Shown: positions 18,167 through 29,900 of the stretch, piece by piece
Position numbering within the stretch: the stretch's first letter is position 1
Layout: each line of letters starts with the position of its first letter
NCBI RefSeq assembly: GCF_001431405.1
Contig: NZ_LDJL01000007.1
Coordinates: 186,001 to 250,000, forward strand
Length of the DNA stretch: 64,000 bases
Direction: 5' to 3'
Source: Pseudoxanthomonas dokdonensis
Lineage (GTDB): Bacteria > Pseudomonadota > Gammaproteobacteria > Xanthomonadales > Xanthomonadaceae
The notes under the pieces: model-generated
The model's database searches: none
Seen by the model: the letters and a program-made list of their open reading frames with translations, nothing else
What the model was told of the DNA's origin: nothing
Translations under genes and position numbers: made by a program

Positions 18167-18889
18167 TCAGATCTCGGTGTGCAGGCCGCATTCGCGCTTG
18201 AGGCCGAAGAAGCGGGTGTCTTCTTCGCTCATGCCCGGTTCCCAGCGGGCGGTGGTGTGGATGTCGCCGATCGAGACGTAGCCCTGTTCCCACAATGGGT
18301 GATAGGGCAGCTCATGCGCTTTCAGGTACTGCCACACGTCGCGGTCGGTCCAGTCGGCGATCGGGTTGACCTTCAGGCGACCGTCGCGCTGCTGCAGGAT
18401 CGGGGTGTTGGCACGGCTGCTGGCCTGGCTGCGGCGCAGCCCGGTGAACCAGGTGCCGACCTGCAGTTCCTGCAGGGCGCGTTTCATCGGTTCGACCTTG
18501 CGCAGGTTGTTGTACTGCTCGATGCCGACCAGACCCTGTTCCCACAGCCGGCCGTGGCGTGCTTCCATCCAGGCGCGGCTGACCAGTGGCCGGTACACCT
18601 GCAGGTTGAGCTTCAGGCGCTCGCTCAGCTGATCGGCAAAGCGATAGGTTTCCGGGAACAGGTAGCCGGTGTCGATCAGAATCACCGGGATGTCCGGCTG
18701 CTGCTCGGTCAGCATGTGCAGCAACACCGCCGCCTGCGCGCCGAAGCTGGAAGACAGCGCCGGCTTGCCGTGGCCATGTTGCAGCGCCCAGCGCACGCGT
18801 TCGGGCGCACTGGCGGCTTCCAGCATCTGGTTGTGGCTGGCGATGCTGTCCTGGAATGGCAGTATTGCAGCGCGGGACGGGGCATTCAT
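18167..18889 (-). CDS. cysH: Phosphoadenylyl-sulfate reductase
   Basis: Reduces PAPS to sulfite with thioredoxin as donor. The 240-residue protein has the modified P-loop region [45 protein letters not shown] and the catalytic C-terminal ECGLH. It lacks the CC...CxxC iron-sulfur motif of APS reductases, consistent with a PAPS-using enzyme and with the CysC domain encoded in the divergent operon. Start overlaps the cysI stop by 4 bases (ATGA). Last gene of the cysJIH operon. Confidence 0.95.
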   Translation of the reverse strand: MNAPSRAAILPFQDSIASHNQMLEAASAPERVRWALQHGHGKPALSSSFGAQAAVLLHMLTEQQPDIPVILIDTGYLFPETYRFADQLSERLKLNLQVYRPLVSRAWMEARHGRLWEQGLVGIEQYNNLRKVEPMKRALQELQVGTWFTGLRRSQASSRANTPILQQRDGRLKVNPIADWTDRDVWQYLKAHELPYHPLWEQGYVSIGDIHTTARWEPGMSEEDTRFFGLKRECGLHTEI

Positions 18890-20604
18890 GAGTGCAGCTC
18901 CAGGGAAATTTCCCGGTGTGTGGGGTAGCCGGGCAGGGTGATCACGCCACTGCGGTGGAGGAAATCGCCGAACGCTTCGCCGGCATGGCGCTGGGCGGCG
19001 TAACGTGCGAACAGCGCGTCCAGTTCGGCCAGGATCTCGGCTTCAGTGATGTTTTCGCGGTACAGCGTGTTCAGGCGCTGGCCGCGCAGGTCGCCGCCGA
19101 GCATCAGGTTGTAGCGGCCCGGTGCCTTGCCGACCAGAGCGATCTCGGCCAGGTAAGGGCGCGAGCAGCCATTCGGACAGCCACTGATGCGCAGCACCAT
19201 GGGTTGTTCCTGCAGGCCATGCTGTTGCAGCAGCGGCTGCAGCGTGGCGATGAAATCCGGCAGGTAGCGCTCGGCCTCGGCCATCGCCAGGCCACAGGTT
19301 GGCAGTGCCACGCAGGCCATCGCCGCGCGTGCCAATGCGGTTTCCAGCTGCTGGCCGGTATCCAGGCCGTGCTCGCGGGCCAGTGCGTCGATGCTGGCCC
19401 GCTGCGCCGCTGGCACACCGGCGATGACCAGGTTCTGGTTGGCGGTCATCCGGAACTGCTGGCTGTCGCCATTCTGCTCCAGCAGTGCGGCAATCCGGCG
19501 CAGCCCGGTCAGGTGGCGCGCTGCGCCGCGATCGGCGATGCGGCCGGCGTACAGGTGCAGGGTCAGGTGCCAGCGTCCGTCTTCGCCCTCGACCCAGCCA
19601 AAGCGGTCGCCGTTGTGGTCGAAGGTGAAAGCACGCGCCGGTGAGAGAGTGAAGCCGGCGCGGCTTTCGATTTCACGGACAATGGTGTCCAGACCGTGAT
19701 CGTCAATGGTGTATTTGAAGCGGGCGCGCTTGCGTTGTTCGCGATTGCCGAAATCGCGCTGGGTGGTGACCACTGCCGTGCCCAGGTCCAGCAGCTGCTC
19801 GGGGCGGATGAAGCCGATCACGTTGGCCACCCGCGGGTAGGTTTCGGCGTCGCCATGGGTCGCGCCCATGCCGCCGCCGATGCTGACGTTGAAGCCGGCC
19901 AGCACGCCGTCCTCGATCACCGCGATCAGGCCGAGGTCGTTGGCGAACACATCGACATCGTTGACCGGCGGCACCGCGAAGCCGATCTTGAACTTGCGCG
20001 GCAGATAGGTGTTGCCGTAGATCGGCTCCTGCTCCTGGCCACTGCCGGCCACCTGTTCTTCGTCCAGCCAGATTTCGTAATAGGCGCGGGTGTTGGGCAG
20101 CAGGTGCGCGGACAGCATTTCCGCCCACCCCTGCACCTGGGCGTGGGCGCGCGATTCCAGTGGGTTGGCTGCCACCAGCACGTTGCGGTTGACGTCGCCA
20201 CAGGCAGCCAGGGTGTCGATCAGGGCGGCGTTGATCGCCTGCATGGTGGCCTTCAGCTCACGCTTGATCACGCCGTGGAACTGGAATGCCTGGCGGGTAG
20301 TGATGCGCAGCGAATGGTTGGCATAACGGCTGGCAATGGCATCCAGCTGCAGCCACTGGCGTGGACTGACCACGCCGCCCGGAGTGCGGGTGCGGATCAT
20401 GAACTGGTAGGCCGGCTCCAGCTTCTGCCGGCGCCGCTCATCGCGCAGATCGCGATCGTCCTGCTGGTAGCTGCCGTGGTACTTGATCAGGGTCTGGTCC
20501 GATTCGCGCAGGGCGCCGGTGACCGGATCGGCCAGGCTGTCGAGCAGGCTGCCGCGAAGGCGCTTGCTGTCGGACTTGATGTCTTCTACTGAATGCGTGC
20601 TCAT
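18886..20604 (-). CDS. cysI: Sulfite reductase (NADPH) hemoprotein beta subunit
   Basis: Reduces sulfite to sulfide using siroheme and a 4Fe-4S cluster. The 572-residue length fits the family. The cluster cysteines appear as [16 protein letters not shown] and [14 protein letters not shown] near the C-terminus, and the substrate/siroheme basic residues lie in [12 protein letters not shown] and GRFGWVE-like segments. N-terminal LRGSLLDSL and [13 protein letters not shown] are characteristic. It lies 36 bases downstream of cysJ and overlaps cysH. Confidence 0.96.
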   Translation of the reverse strand: MSTHSVEDIKSDSKRLRGSLLDSLADPVTGALRESDQTLIKYHGSYQQDDRDLRDERRRQKLEPAYQFMIRTRTPGGVVSPRQWLQLDAIASRYANHSLRITTRQAFQFHGVIKRELKATMQAINAALIDTLAACGDVNRNVLVAANPLESRAHAQVQGWAEMLSAHLLPNTRAYYEIWLDEEQVAGSGQEQEPIYGNTYLPRKFKIGFAVPPVNDVDVFANDLGLIAVIEDGVLAGFNVSIGGGMGATHGDAETYPRVANVIGFIRPEQLLDLGTAVVTTQRDFGNREQRKRARFKYTIDDHGLDTIVREIESRAGFTLSPARAFTFDHNGDRFGWVEGEDGRWHLTLHLYAGRIADRGAARHLTGLRRIAALLEQNGDSQQFRMTANQNLVIAGVPAAQRASIDALAREHGLDTGQQLETALARAAMACVALPTCGLAMAEAERYLPDFIATLQPLLQQHGLQEQPMVLRISGCPNGCSRPYLAEIALVGKAPGRYNLMLGGDLRGQRLNTLYRENITEAEILAELDALFARYAAQRHAGEAFGDFLHRSGVITLPGYPTHREISLELHS

Positions 20605-20640
20605 GGTCTTCCGTTGGCTGGATGCGCTGGCCGCCGTGGC

Positions 20641-22509
20641 TCAGTACACATCGCGGCTGTAGCGACCGCCGGTCTGCAGGCGGGTCAGGTAGTCGTTGGC
20701 GGCGTCGGCATCGACGCCGGCGTGTTCGATGACGATGTCGAGCAACGCGGCGTGCACGTCCTTGCCCATGCCGATTGCACCGCAGACGTACAGGTGAGCG
20801 CCGTTTTCCAGCCAGTCGTAGACGGCACGGCCGCTTTCGCGCAGCCGTTGCTGCACGTAGACCTTGTCGGCCTGATCACGCGAGAACGCCAGATCCAGCC
20901 GATGCAGTTCGCCATTGCGCAGCGCTTCCTGCCATTCGCTCTGGTAGAGGAAGTCCTGGTTGAAGTGCTGGGCACCGAAGAACAGCCAGTTACGGCCGCT
21001 GGCAGCGGTTTCGGCGCGCTCCTGGACAAAACCGCGGAACGGCGCCACGCCGGTGCCGGGGCCGATCATCAGGACGTCGCGCGCGCCGTCGGCCGGCAGC
21101 CGGAAGCGTTCGTTGGCTTCGATGTAGACCGGTGCGCTGTCGCCGTCCTGCAGCGATGACAGGAAGCCGCTGGCGGCGCCGAGATGGGCGTAGCCAAAGG
21201 CTTCGTAGTTCAGCACGTCGACGGTCAGATGCACTTCCTCGCCGACCCGCTTGCGACTGGAAGCGATGGAATACAAGCGTGGTGCTAATGGCCGCAATGC
21301 CGCGACCAGTTCTTGCGCGTCCCAATGCGCCGGCCAGCGCCGCAGCACATCGATCAATTGATGGGTGTTGAGCAACTCGGCCAGCGCCGCGTTGCGCCCC
21401 GGCGCCAGCAGGTCGTTGAGTTCGTCGCTGCGTGATTGCGCGGCATGCAGCGCCAGCAGCGGTCGCGCCAGCTTGTTGAGTTCGCGCTTGCCAGCCAGCC
21501 ATTCACGCAGTGGCAGGGTCTGGCCGTCATGTGACACCGCTTGCTCGCCATCCAGTTGCAAGGTGCGCAGCACGCCTTCGACCAGTGGCGCCGGATTGCG
21601 CTGCCAGATGCCGAGTGCATCACCGGGTTCGTAATGCAGACCGCTGCCCTGCAACGACAGCTCGATATGGCGCACGTCCTTGCCGGCGGCACCGTACTGC
21701 AGGAAACCCGGGCCCTTGAAATTGCGACCACTCAGCGGCTGGTTGAGCAGCAGTTCGGCGGCGAATGGCCGGTCATGCGAATAGGCCGGCACGTTGGCCG
21801 GGCGCAGCGGGGTCACGGTCGCGCTGGGTACGGCAGCATGCTCGGAGGTGAGCAGCTCGCGCGCCTGCGCCAGTGCCTGTTCGCGCCACGGGGTGGCGAC
21901 GGTGTCGATGTCCAGGTCGGCTTCGCCGACCGCGAACAGGCGGTTGGCGCCGAGCTCGGCCAGGCGCGCATCCAGTCGCCGGCTGATGCCGCAGAAATCG
22001 GCATAGCTGGAATCGCCGAGACCGAGCACCGCATATCTGAGTTCCGGCAGCCGTGGTGCGCGCTTGCCGCTGATGAATTCAACCAGGCCAATGGCGTCGT
22101 CGGGCGGGTCGCCTTCGCCCTGGGTGCTGATGACCACGTACAGCAGCCGCTCCCTGGCCAGCTCGCGGGTCGGATAGGCGTCGGCGCGCAGCAGTCGCAC
22201 CCCCAGCCCGGCGGCTTCGGCGGCGGCAGCCAGCTGTTCGGCCTGGCGCTTGGCATTGCCGGTCTGGCTGCCATAGACGATGGTCAGGGTGCTGGTGGTG
22301 GCGCCAGCGGGCGCGGCCGATACGACCGCCGCGGGCGGCAGCAGGGCCAGCTGTGGGCTGGCTGGTCCGTGGGCCTGGGCCAGCCCAGCCGCATAGCCGG
22401 ATACCCACCACAGGCTGGCGCCATCCAGGCCATCCACGACCTGGGCCAGCAGCCGCTTGCGCTCGTCGGGCAACGGGCTGGGGGCCAATGCAGGGGAGGT
22501 GGCGCTCAT
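20641..22509 (-). CDS. cysJ: Sulfite reductase (NADPH) flavoprotein alpha subunit
   Basis: Carries electrons from NADPH through FAD and FMN to CysI. The 622-residue protein has an N-terminal flavodoxin domain (about 72-210: VYGSQTGNAKRQAEQL, STQGEGDPPDD, LGLGDSSYADFC), an FAD-binding domain (RLYSIASS, GAASGFLSSL) and a C-terminal NADPH domain (MIGPGTGVAPFRGFVQER, YVCGAIGMGKDVH, ending GRYSRDVY). First gene of cysJIH, divergent from cysD. Confidence 0.96.
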   Translation of the reverse strand: MSATSPALAPSPLPDERKRLLAQVVDGLDGASLWWVSGYAAGLAQAHGPASPQLALLPPAAVVSAAPAGATTSTLTIVYGSQTGNAKRQAEQLAAAAEAAGLGVRLLRADAYPTRELARERLLYVVISTQGEGDPPDDAIGLVEFISGKRAPRLPELRYAVLGLGDSSYADFCGISRRLDARLAELGANRLFAVGEADLDIDTVATPWREQALAQARELLTSEHAAVPSATVTPLRPANVPAYSHDRPFAAELLLNQPLSGRNFKGPGFLQYGAAGKDVRHIELSLQGSGLHYEPGDALGIWQRNPAPLVEGVLRTLQLDGEQAVSHDGQTLPLREWLAGKRELNKLARPLLALHAAQSRSDELNDLLAPGRNAALAELLNTHQLIDVLRRWPAHWDAQELVAALRPLAPRLYSIASSRKRVGEEVHLTVDVLNYEAFGYAHLGAASGFLSSLQDGDSAPVYIEANERFRLPADGARDVLMIGPGTGVAPFRGFVQERAETAASGRNWLFFGAQHFNQDFLYQSEWQEALRNGELHRLDLAFSRDQADKVYVQQRLRESGRAVYDWLENGAHLYVCGAIGMGKDVHAALLDIVIEHAGVDADAANDYLTRLQTGGRYSRDVY

Positions 22510-22589
22510 CGGCGGGACCTTGCAGGACGATCAGGCGTGCCCGATCAGGAGCACCGATGCTAGGGACATCCTGATCGCAGCAGAAAGGA

Positions 22590-22624
22590 CATGTGGTTAT
22601 GCGCTTATCGCTTTGGCTTATTTC
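22590..22624. promoter_or_regulatory. Candidate CysB-binding region between cysJ and cysD
   Basis: CATGTGGTTATGCGC (22590-22604) resembles CTTGTAGTTATAAGCGC near cysB/cysG, and is followed by repeated GCTTAT / GCTTTG / GCTTAT to about 22624. It lies about 80 bases from cysJ and 130 from cysD, suitable for bidirectional activation. Assignment to CysB is inference from gene content. Confidence 0.4.
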
Positions 22625-22733
22625 ACCGCGGTGGCGGCACGGCCAATACTGGGCGCCCTGGCCAGCCACGGTGGCGGGTAGCTGCTACCCTTCGCCGGTG
22701 TCCTGACCACCGCCTTTCATACCGCAGACCCTG

Positions 22734-23645
22734 ATGACCGTCGCCCCGCGTTTGTCCCACCTGGATCGCCTGGAAGCCGAAAGCCTGCACATCCTGCGCG
22801 AGGTCGCGGCCGAGTTCCGCAACCCGGTCCTGCTGTACTCGGTGGGCAAGGACAGCTCGGTGCTGATGCACCTGCTGCTGAAGGCATTCGCCCCCGGCAA
22901 ACCGCCGATCCCGCTGCTGCATGTCGATACCCGCTGGAAGTTCCGCGAGATGATCGCCTTCCGCGACCGGCGGGTGGCCGAGACCGGGCTGGAGCTGCGG
23001 GTGCACATCAATCCCGATGGCGTGGCCCAGGACATCGGACCGATCAGCCACGGTGCCACCGTGCACACCGACATCATGAAAACCCAGGGCCTCAAGCAGG
23101 CGCTGGATCAGCATGGTTTTGACGCCGCCATTGGCGGCGCCCGCCGCGACGAGGAGAAGTCGCGCGCCAAGGAACGTATTTTCTCGTTCCGCAACGAGCG
23201 TCACCGCTGGGATCCGAAAGCACAGCGGCCCGAGCTGTGGAACCTGTACAACGCCCGCATCCGCAAAGGCGAGAGCGTGCGCGTGTTCCCGTTGTCGAAC
23301 TGGACCGAGCTGGATATCTGGCTGTACATCTATCGCGAGAACATTCCGGTGGTGCCGCTGTATTTCGCCGCGCCGCGACCGGTGGTCGAGCGCGATGGCG
23401 CGCTGATCATGGTCGATGACGAGCGCTTGCCACTGGCTGCTGGCGAAGAGCCGCGACAACGCCAGGTCCGGTTCCGCACGCTGGGCTGCTATCCGCTGAC
23501 CGGCGCGATTGAATCCAACGCCGACTCGCTGGAGGCGATCATCCAGGAAATGCTGGTCACCCGCAGCTCGGAGCGGCAGGGACGGGTGATCGATCACGAC
23601 CCCGGTGCATCGATGGAGAAAAAGAAGCTGGAGGGATACTTCTGA
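22734..23645 (+). CDS. cysD: Sulfate adenylyltransferase subunit 2
   Basis: The ATP-pyrophosphatase subunit of ATP sulfurylase; with CysN it makes adenosine 5'-phosphosulfate. The 303-residue protein has the PP-loop [42 protein letters not shown] and [10 protein letters not shown], ending with the conserved [10 protein letters not shown]. It shares one base with the next start codon (TGATG), so translation is coupled. Confidence 0.96.
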   Translation: MTVAPRLSHLDRLEAESLHILREVAAEFRNPVLLYSVGKDSSVLMHLLLKAFAPGKPPIPLLHVDTRWKFREMIAFRDRRVAETGLELRVHINPDGVAQDIGPISHGATVHTDIMKTQGLKQALDQHGFDAAIGGARRDEEKSRAKERIFSFRNERHRWDPKAQRPELWNLYNARIRKGESVRVFPLSNWTELDIWLYIYRENIPVVPLYFAAPRPVVERDGALIMVDDERLPLAAGEEPRQRQVRFRTLGCYPLTGAIESNADSLEAIIQEMLVTRSSERQGRVIDHDPGASMEKKKLEGYF

Positions 23646-25600
23646 TGCAGCAGGAAACAGATGCGGGATCGAAAAGCCGGGACGCGAAACCTGGTCATTC
23701 GAGTGTGGCGGCTGCCCGGTCCCCGGTCCCCGGTCCCCGGTCCCTGGACAGCTACCTCAAACAGCATGAGGAAAAACCGCTGCTGCGCTTTATCACCTGC
23801 GGCAGCGTCGATGACGGCAAGAGCACGCTGATCGGGCGGTTGCTGTTCGACAGCAAGCGCTTGTTCGACGATCAACTGGCGGCGCTGGCCAATGACAGTC
23901 GCCGTCACGGCACCCAGGGCGATAACATCGACTACGCGTTGTTGCTGGACGGCTTGGCCGCCGAACGCGAACAGGGCATCACCATCGATGTCGCCTATCG
24001 TTATTTCGATACCGAAAAGCGCAAGTTCATCGTCGCCGACTGCCCCGGCCACGAGCAGTACACCCGCAATATGGCGACCGGTGCCTCGACTGCGGACCTG
24101 GCGGTGGTACTGGTCGATGCGCGCAAGGGGCTGCTGACCCAGACCCACCGGCACAGCTATATCGTTTCGTTGCTGGGCATCCGCCAGGTGGTGCTGGCGG
24201 TCAACAAGATGGATCTGGTCGATTACGACCACGCCGTGTTCGAGCGCATTGCCGATGAATACCGGGCGCTGGCGCAACAGCTGGGGATTGCCCAGGTCAG
24301 CTGCATTCCGCTGTCGGCACTGAACGGCGACAATTTGTCGCAGCGTTCCGAGCGTATGCCCTGGTACGACTGCACCAGCCTGCTGCAGCATCTGGAAAGC
24401 GTGCCGTTGCTCGATAGCGACCAGCAAACCGGTTTGCGCCTGCCGGTGCAATGGGTCAATCGTCCGCACCAGAATTTCCGCGGCTTTGTCGGTACCATCG
24501 CCGCCGGCAGCGTCAAGCCTGGCGATGCGGTGGTGGTGTTGCCTTCCGGGCGCCGCTCGACCGTGGCGACGGTGCTGGATGGCAATGGTGAAGTGGCACA
24601 GGCGCATAGCGGCCAGGCGGTCACCCTGACCCTTGCCGATGAAATCGACATCAGCCGCGGTGACGTGATTGCCGCCGCCGATGATCCGGCCGAGGTTGCC
24701 GATCAGTTCGCCGCGCACCTGCTGTGGATGGACGAGGCCGCGTTGTTGCCAGGTCGCCCCTACCTGCTGAAGATCGGCACCCGCACCGTGTCGGCGACGA
24801 TCAGCGAGATCAAGCACCGGGTCGACGTCAATACGCGCGAGCATCTGGCGGCCAAGCGGCTGGAGCTCAACGAAGTCGGTTACTGCAACCTGAGCCTGGA
24901 TGAGCCGGTCGCGTTCGCCGCCTATGCAAGCAACCGGGTGCTGGGTGGTTTCATTCTGATTGACCGGCAAAGCAACGCCACGGTGGCGGCCGGCACGCTG
25001 GATTTCGCCTTGCGCCGCGCCGGCAACGTGCACTGGCAGCATCTGGACGTGGACAAGGCGGCGCGCGCGCGGGCCAAGGGCCAGCAGCCCAAGGTGCTGT
25101 GGTTCACCGGCCTGTCCGGTGCCGGCAAGTCGACGATTGCCAATCTGGTCGACAAGCGCCTGCATGCACTGGGCTATCACAGCTTCATCCTCGATGGCGA
25201 CAACGTCCGCCACGGCCTCAACCGCGACCTCGGTTTCACCGACGAGGACCGGGTCGAGAACATCCGTCGCGTCGCCGAGGTCGCCAGGCTGATGACCGAC
25301 GCCGGATTGATCGTGCTGGTCAGCTTCATCTCGCCGTTCAGGGCCGAGCGGCAGATGGCGCGCGAGCGTTTCGAGGACGGCGAGTTCATCGAGATCTTCG
25401 TCGACGTGCCGCTGGCACTGGCTGAACAGCGCGACGTCAAGGGCCTGTATCGCAAGGCCCGGGCCGGCCAGATCCCCAATTTCACCGGCATCGACTCGCC
25501 TTACGAGGCACCGACGGCAGCCGAACTGCATCTGCCGGCTGGCGAACAGTCGCCTGAACAGCTGGCCCAGCAGGTACTGAAGGCGCTGCGGCTGGATTGA
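23645..25600 (+). CDS. cysNC: Fused sulfate adenylyltransferase GTPase / APS kinase
   Basis: Bifunctional 651-residue protein. The N-terminal part is CysN, an EF-Tu-like GTPase that powers APS synthesis: G1 GSVDDGKS (53-60), G3 DCPGHEQY, G4 NKMD, then two beta-barrel domains. The part from about residue 482 is CysC, which phosphorylates APS to PAPS: P-loop GLSGAGKS (489-496), the phospho-acceptor serine in FISPFRAER (about 563) and FTGIDSPYE. The ATG overlaps the cysD stop. Residues 1-35 are a poorly conserved extension that contains a 7-bp DNA repeat, and no alternative in-frame ATG exists before the GTPase core. Confidence 0.95.
   Translation: MQQETDAGSKSRDAKPGHSSVAAARSPVPGPRSLDSYLKQHEEKPLLRFITCGSVDDGKSTLIGRLLFDSKRLFDDQLAALANDSRRHGTQGDNIDYALLLDGLAAEREQGITIDVAYRYFDTEKRKFIVADCPGHEQYTRNMATGASTADLAVVLVDARKGLLTQTHRHSYIVSLLGIRQVVLAVNKMDLVDYDHAVFERIADEYRALAQQLGIAQVSCIPLSALNGDNLSQRSERMPWYDCTSLLQHLESVPLLDSDQQTGLRLPVQWVNRPHQNFRGFVGTIAAGSVKPGDAVVVLPSGRRSTVATVLDGNGEVAQAHSGQAVTLTLADEIDISRGDVIAAADDPAEVADQFAAHLLWMDEAALLPGRPYLLKIGTRTVSATISEIKHRVDVNTREHLAAKRLELNEVGYCNLSLDEPVAFAAYASNRVLGGFILIDRQSNATVAAGTLDFALRRAGNVHWQHLDVDKAARARAKGQQPKVLWFTGLSGAGKSTIANLVDKRLHALGYHSFILDGDNVRHGLNRDLGFTDEDRVENIRRVAEVARLMTDAGLIVLVSFISPFRAERQMARERFEDGEFIEIFVDVPLALAEQRDVKGLYRKARAGQIPNFTGIDSPYEAPTAAELHLPAGEQSPEQLAQQVLKALRLD
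23715..23741 (+). repeat. 7-bp tandem repeat inside cysNC
   Basis: CCCCGGT repeated 3.9 times, encoding residues about 24-33 (RSPVPGPRS). The unit is not a multiple of three, so gain or loss of one copy would shift the frame upstream of both enzyme domains. Confidence 0.9.
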
Positions 25601-25789
25601 GCCAGGCGGTGCTCGCCATGCAAAGGCCAGCGTGGCGAGCTTCGCCATGCGCTTGTTTCCGGCCAGCATGCAGCCTGCACCGGTAACCCGTGCAAGGGTC
25701 ATCAGTCATGCTGTATCGGCGCTTTCGGCGGCCCTTTCGTTGATGGCCTGACTGTAAACTTCAAGGTGGTTTCAGGCCTTGGGATAAAC

Positions 25790-26923
25790 ATGTTGAACCG
25801 GTTTCCGGCGCGGGTGGACACAGAGTCCACCTCCCTCACGCGTACGGCACTGATCCGGCTGGCGATGCTGGCCGGCGTGGTGGTGCTGGTCGGCTGTGGT
25901 CGCGACGCGGCGGTCGATGGCGGCCACGACAAACCGGTGCCGGTGACCACCCAGGTCATCAAGTCGCGTGAGTGGAACGATTCGCTGAAGGCCTTGGGCA
26001 CCGCCAAGGCGCATGAATCGGTGACCCTGACCGCCAAGGTCAGCGACATCATCGAAGGCGTGCATTTCGAAAGTGGCCAGCGCGTGGTTGCCGGCCAGCC
26101 GCTGGTGACGCTCAAGGAAGACGCCCAGCAGGCGGCACTGGCGCAGGCCGAGGCGACCTTCAACGAAGCCGACCAGTTGTACAAGCGGCAGCAGGAGCTG
26201 GCCGACCAGCAATTGATCGCGCGCTCGGCGATCGATGCGCAGCGGGCGTTACGCAATGCGGCGCAGGGGCGGGTGCGGCAGATGCGTTCGGACATCAGCG
26301 ACCGCACCATCCGCGCACCGTTCTCAGGCGTGCTCGGCATCCGCCAGGTCAGCCCCGGTGCGCTGACCACGCCGACCACGGTCATCGCCACCCTCGACGA
26401 CATCGAAAGCATGTACGTCGATTTCCAGGTGCCGGAAGTGGACCTGGCCTCGTTGCAGGTCGGTGACAAGGTGGTCGGCAGCACCTCGGCCTGGCCGGCG
26501 CTGAAGTTCGAAGGCCAGGTCGAGACCATCGACGCGCGGATCGACGCGCAGACCCGCGCGGTCACCGTGCGCGCGGTATTCGCCAACGCCGATCACAAGC
26601 TGCGCCCCGGCATGTTGATCGACGTCGAGCTGTACCAGCCGTCGCGACAGGCACTGGTGGTGCCGGAAATCGCCGTGGTCCAGGTCGGCCGCGAGTCGCA
26701 TGTGTACCGGGTCAAGGCCGATGACACGGTCGAGCAGGTGCCGGTCGAACTGGGTGTCCGCCGCGATGGCGATGTCGAGGTGCGCGAAGGACTGGCCAGT
26801 GGCGATCGCATCGTGGTCGATGGCGTCGGCAAACTACGCAGCGGCCTGAAGATCGACGATGGCGCCAGCGCCGATGCCAAGCCGGGCGCCGCGGTACCGG
26901 CGGCACGGGCGGCCGCGCAATGA
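25790..26923 (+). CDS. RND efflux periplasmic adaptor lipoprotein
   Basis: Membrane-fusion subunit of an AcrAB/MexAB-type pump, linking the inner-membrane transporter to an outer-membrane channel. The protein of about 377 residues has a lipoprotein signal ending VVVLVGC, then the barrel-sandwich half-motifs (VSDIIEGVHFESGQRVVAGQPLVTL; TIRAPFSGVLGIRQVSPGA), a helical hairpin, and membrane-proximal domains. ATG at 25790 gives a plausible signal; a GTG 24 bases upstream is less likely. It overlaps the transporter gene by 4 bases. No outer-membrane factor is adjacent. Confidence 0.9.
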   Translation: MLNRFPARVDTESTSLTRTALIRLAMLAGVVVLVGCGRDAAVDGGHDKPVPVTTQVIKSREWNDSLKALGTAKAHESVTLTAKVSDIIEGVHFESGQRVVAGQPLVTLKEDAQQAALAQAEATFNEADQLYKRQQELADQQLIARSAIDAQRALRNAAQGRVRQMRSDISDRTIRAPFSGVLGIRQVSPGALTTPTTVIATLDDIESMYVDFQVPEVDLASLQVGDKVVGSTSAWPALKFEGQVETIDARIDAQTRAVTVRAVFANADHKLRPGMLIDVELYQPSRQALVVPEIAVVQVGRESHVYRVKADDTVEQVPVELGVRRDGDVEVREGLASGDRIVVDGVGKLRSGLKIDDGASADAKPGAAVPAARAAAQ

Positions 26924-29900
26924 AACTCTCCAACATCTCGATTACCCGGCCGGTGTTTGCCGTGGTCATGAGCCTGTTGTTGATCGTGCTGGGGGTGATG
27001 TCGTTCACCCGCCTGACCCTGCGTGAACTGCCTGCCATCGATCCACCGATTGTCTCGGTGGAAGTGGAATACACCGGCGCCTCGGCGGCGGTGATCGAAA
27101 CCCGCATCACCCAGGTGCTGGAAGACGCGTTGTCGGGCATCGAAGGCATCGAGACCATCAACGCGCGCAGCACCAACGGCGAGTCCGACGTCAGCATCGA
27201 GTTCAACGCCAAGCGCGATGTCGAGGCCGCCGCCAACGATGTCCGCGACGCGGTCAGCCGGGTCGCCGATCGCATGCCCGACGAGGCGCGGCCGCCGGAG
27301 ATCTCCAAGGTCGAAAGCGACGCCGACGCGATCATCTGGTTCAACATGACCTCGTCGAGCATGGACACGCTGCAGCTCAGCGATTATGCCGACCGCTACG
27401 TCAAGGACCGTTTCTCGGCCATCGACGGCGTGGCCACCATCCGCATCGGCGGCAACCAGCGCTACGCGATGCGGATCTGGCTTGACCGCGATCAGCTGGC
27501 CGCGCGCAATCTGGTGGTCAGTGACGTCGAGGACGCGCTGCAGCGCGAGAACGTCGAGTTGCCGGCGGGGCGGCTGGAATCCGACACCCGCGATTTCACC
27601 CTGCGGGTCGAACGCAGTTACCTGAAACCGGAGGACTTCGCCCGCATCCCGCTCGGCAAGGGTCCGGATGGCTATGTGGTGCGATTGGGCGACGTGGCCC
27701 AGGTCGAGCTGGCCTCGGCCGAACGCCGCGCCTATTACCACAGCAATGGCGAGCCGGGCATCGGCCTGGGCATCGTCAAGACCTCCACCGCCAATGCGCT
27801 GGACGTGGCCCGCGCCGCGCGCGAGGTGGCCAAGAAGATCGAGACCACGCTGCCGAAGGGCACCCACATATTCGTCGCGTTCGACAACACCACCTTCATC
27901 GAGGCCTCGGTCGAGCGCGTGTACCACACCCTGGCCGAGGCCATCGTGCTGGTGCTGATCGTCATCTGGCTGTTCCTGGGCAGCGTGCGCGCGGCGTTGA
28001 TTCCCGCGGTCACCGTGCCGGTCTGTCTGATCGCTTCGTTCATCGCGTTGTATGCATTCGGCTTTTCGATCAACCTGCTGACCCTGCTGGCACTGGTGCT
28101 GTCGATCGGCCTGGTGGTGGATGACGCCATCGTGGTGGTCGAGAACATCCAGCGCCGCGTTGATCTGGGCGAGCCGGCGCTGGTGGCGGCCAAGCGGGGA
28201 TCGGCGCAGGTCGCGTTCGCGGTGATCGCGACCACCGCGGTGCTGGTGGCGGTGTTCCTGCCGGTCGGCTTCCTGGAAGGCAACACCGGCCGCCTGTTCC
28301 GCGAACTGGCGGTGGCACTGGCCGCGGCGGTGGCGATCTCGGCCTTCGTGGCGCTGTCGCTGACTCCGATGATGTCGTCCAAGCTGCTCAAACCGCACGC
28401 CAGGGAAAAACCCAACCGCATCCACGGCTGGGTCAACCGGCGGCTGGACTGGGTGACCGCCCGCTATCGAGGAACGCTGGACCGCAACGTCGATCGCACC
28501 TGGCTGTTCGGTGGCCTGATGGTATTGGCGCTGGCGGCCATCGGCGTACTGTTCCACTACCTGCCGTCAGAGTTGGCGCCGGCGGAGGATCGCGGCGTGT
28601 TCAACATCATCATCGATGGCCCTGAGGGCGCCGGTTTCGACTACACCGTGGCGCAAGTGAAGAAAGCCGAAGCGATCGTCAACGGCTTCGTCGGTCCGGA
28701 CAAACCGCTGCAGCGGGCCAATCCGCGCGTTCCTGGCAGCTACGGATCCAGCGAGGAAATGCATACCGGCCGTATCAGCATCTTCCTGCAGGACTGGGAC
28801 AAGCGCACCGTCACCACGCCGGAAGTAGCCGACCAGATGCAGCACGCGCTGGATGGCCTGCAGGGCGTGCGCGCGCGTACCCAGGTCGGCGGTGGGCTGG
28901 TGCGCAGTCGTGGCCAGCAGTTCCAGATGGTGCTGGGTGGGCCGGAGTACAGCGAGATCGCGCAGTGGCGTGATCGCATGCTGCGACGGATGGAACAGAA
29001 TCCCGGCCTGGTGGGCCCGGATTCGGACTACAAGGAAACCCGGCCGCAGATGCGGGTCGACATCGACCACCAGCGCGCCGCTGATCTGGGCGTCGGCGTG
29101 ACCGACATTGGTCGCGCGCTGGAAACGCTGATGGGTTCGCGCCGGGTCACCACCTTTGTCGACAACGGCGAGGAGTACGACGTCATCGTGCAGGCCAAGA
29201 AGCAGCTGCGGGCCTCGCCAGCCGATCTCGACGCGATCCGGGTCCGTTCGCGTTCGGGCGAACTGATTCCGCTGTCCAACCTGGTTACTCTGAGCGAGGT
29301 CGCCGAGCCGGGCACCTTGAACCGCTTCAACCGTTTGCGTTCGATCACCATCAGCGCCGGCCTGGCACCGGGCTACCGGCTGGGCGATGCGATTGCCTGG
29401 GCGCAGCAGACCGCGCGCGAGGAGTTGCCCGAGTACGCGCAGATCGACTGGAAGGGCGAGTCGCGCGAATACCAGCAATCCGGCGGTGCGGTACTGCTGA
29501 CCTTCGCGATGGCGCTGTTGATCGTCTATCTGGTGCTGGCCGCGCAGTTCGAGAGTTTCCTGCATCCGCTGGTGATCATGCTGACCGTGCCACTGGGCGT
29601 GCTCGGCGCGCTGCTGGGCTTGTGGATCAGCGGCGGCACGTTGAATCTGTTCAGCCAGATCGGCATCGTCATGCTGGTCGGGCTGGCGGCCAAGAACGGC
29701 ATCCTGATCGTCGAGTTCGCCAACCAGCTGCGTGACGAAGGCCGGGCCGTGCACGCGGCCATCGTCGAATCGGCCTCGGTGCGCCTGCGGCCGATCCTGA
29801 TGACCTCGATCGCCACCGTGGTCGGCGCCATCCCGCTGGTGGTCGCCGGTGGCCCCGGTTCGGCCAGCCGCGCCACGATTGGCGTGGTGGTCATTGCCGG

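Noticed and set aside
25601-25640. Terminator after cysNC (GCTCGCCA ... TGGCGAGC)
   Set aside because: An 8-bp stem exists, but the 14-base loop and absence of a T-run make it too weak to call.
23594-25702. 702-codon open frame antisense to cysNC
   Set aside because: The protein is a biased His/Gln/Arg/Ala mix without domain text, and it mirrors third-position GC bias of cysNC. The same explains long antisense frames at 4189-5661, 15867-17660, 26593-28557, 33642-35456, 42325-43947 and 50451-52271.
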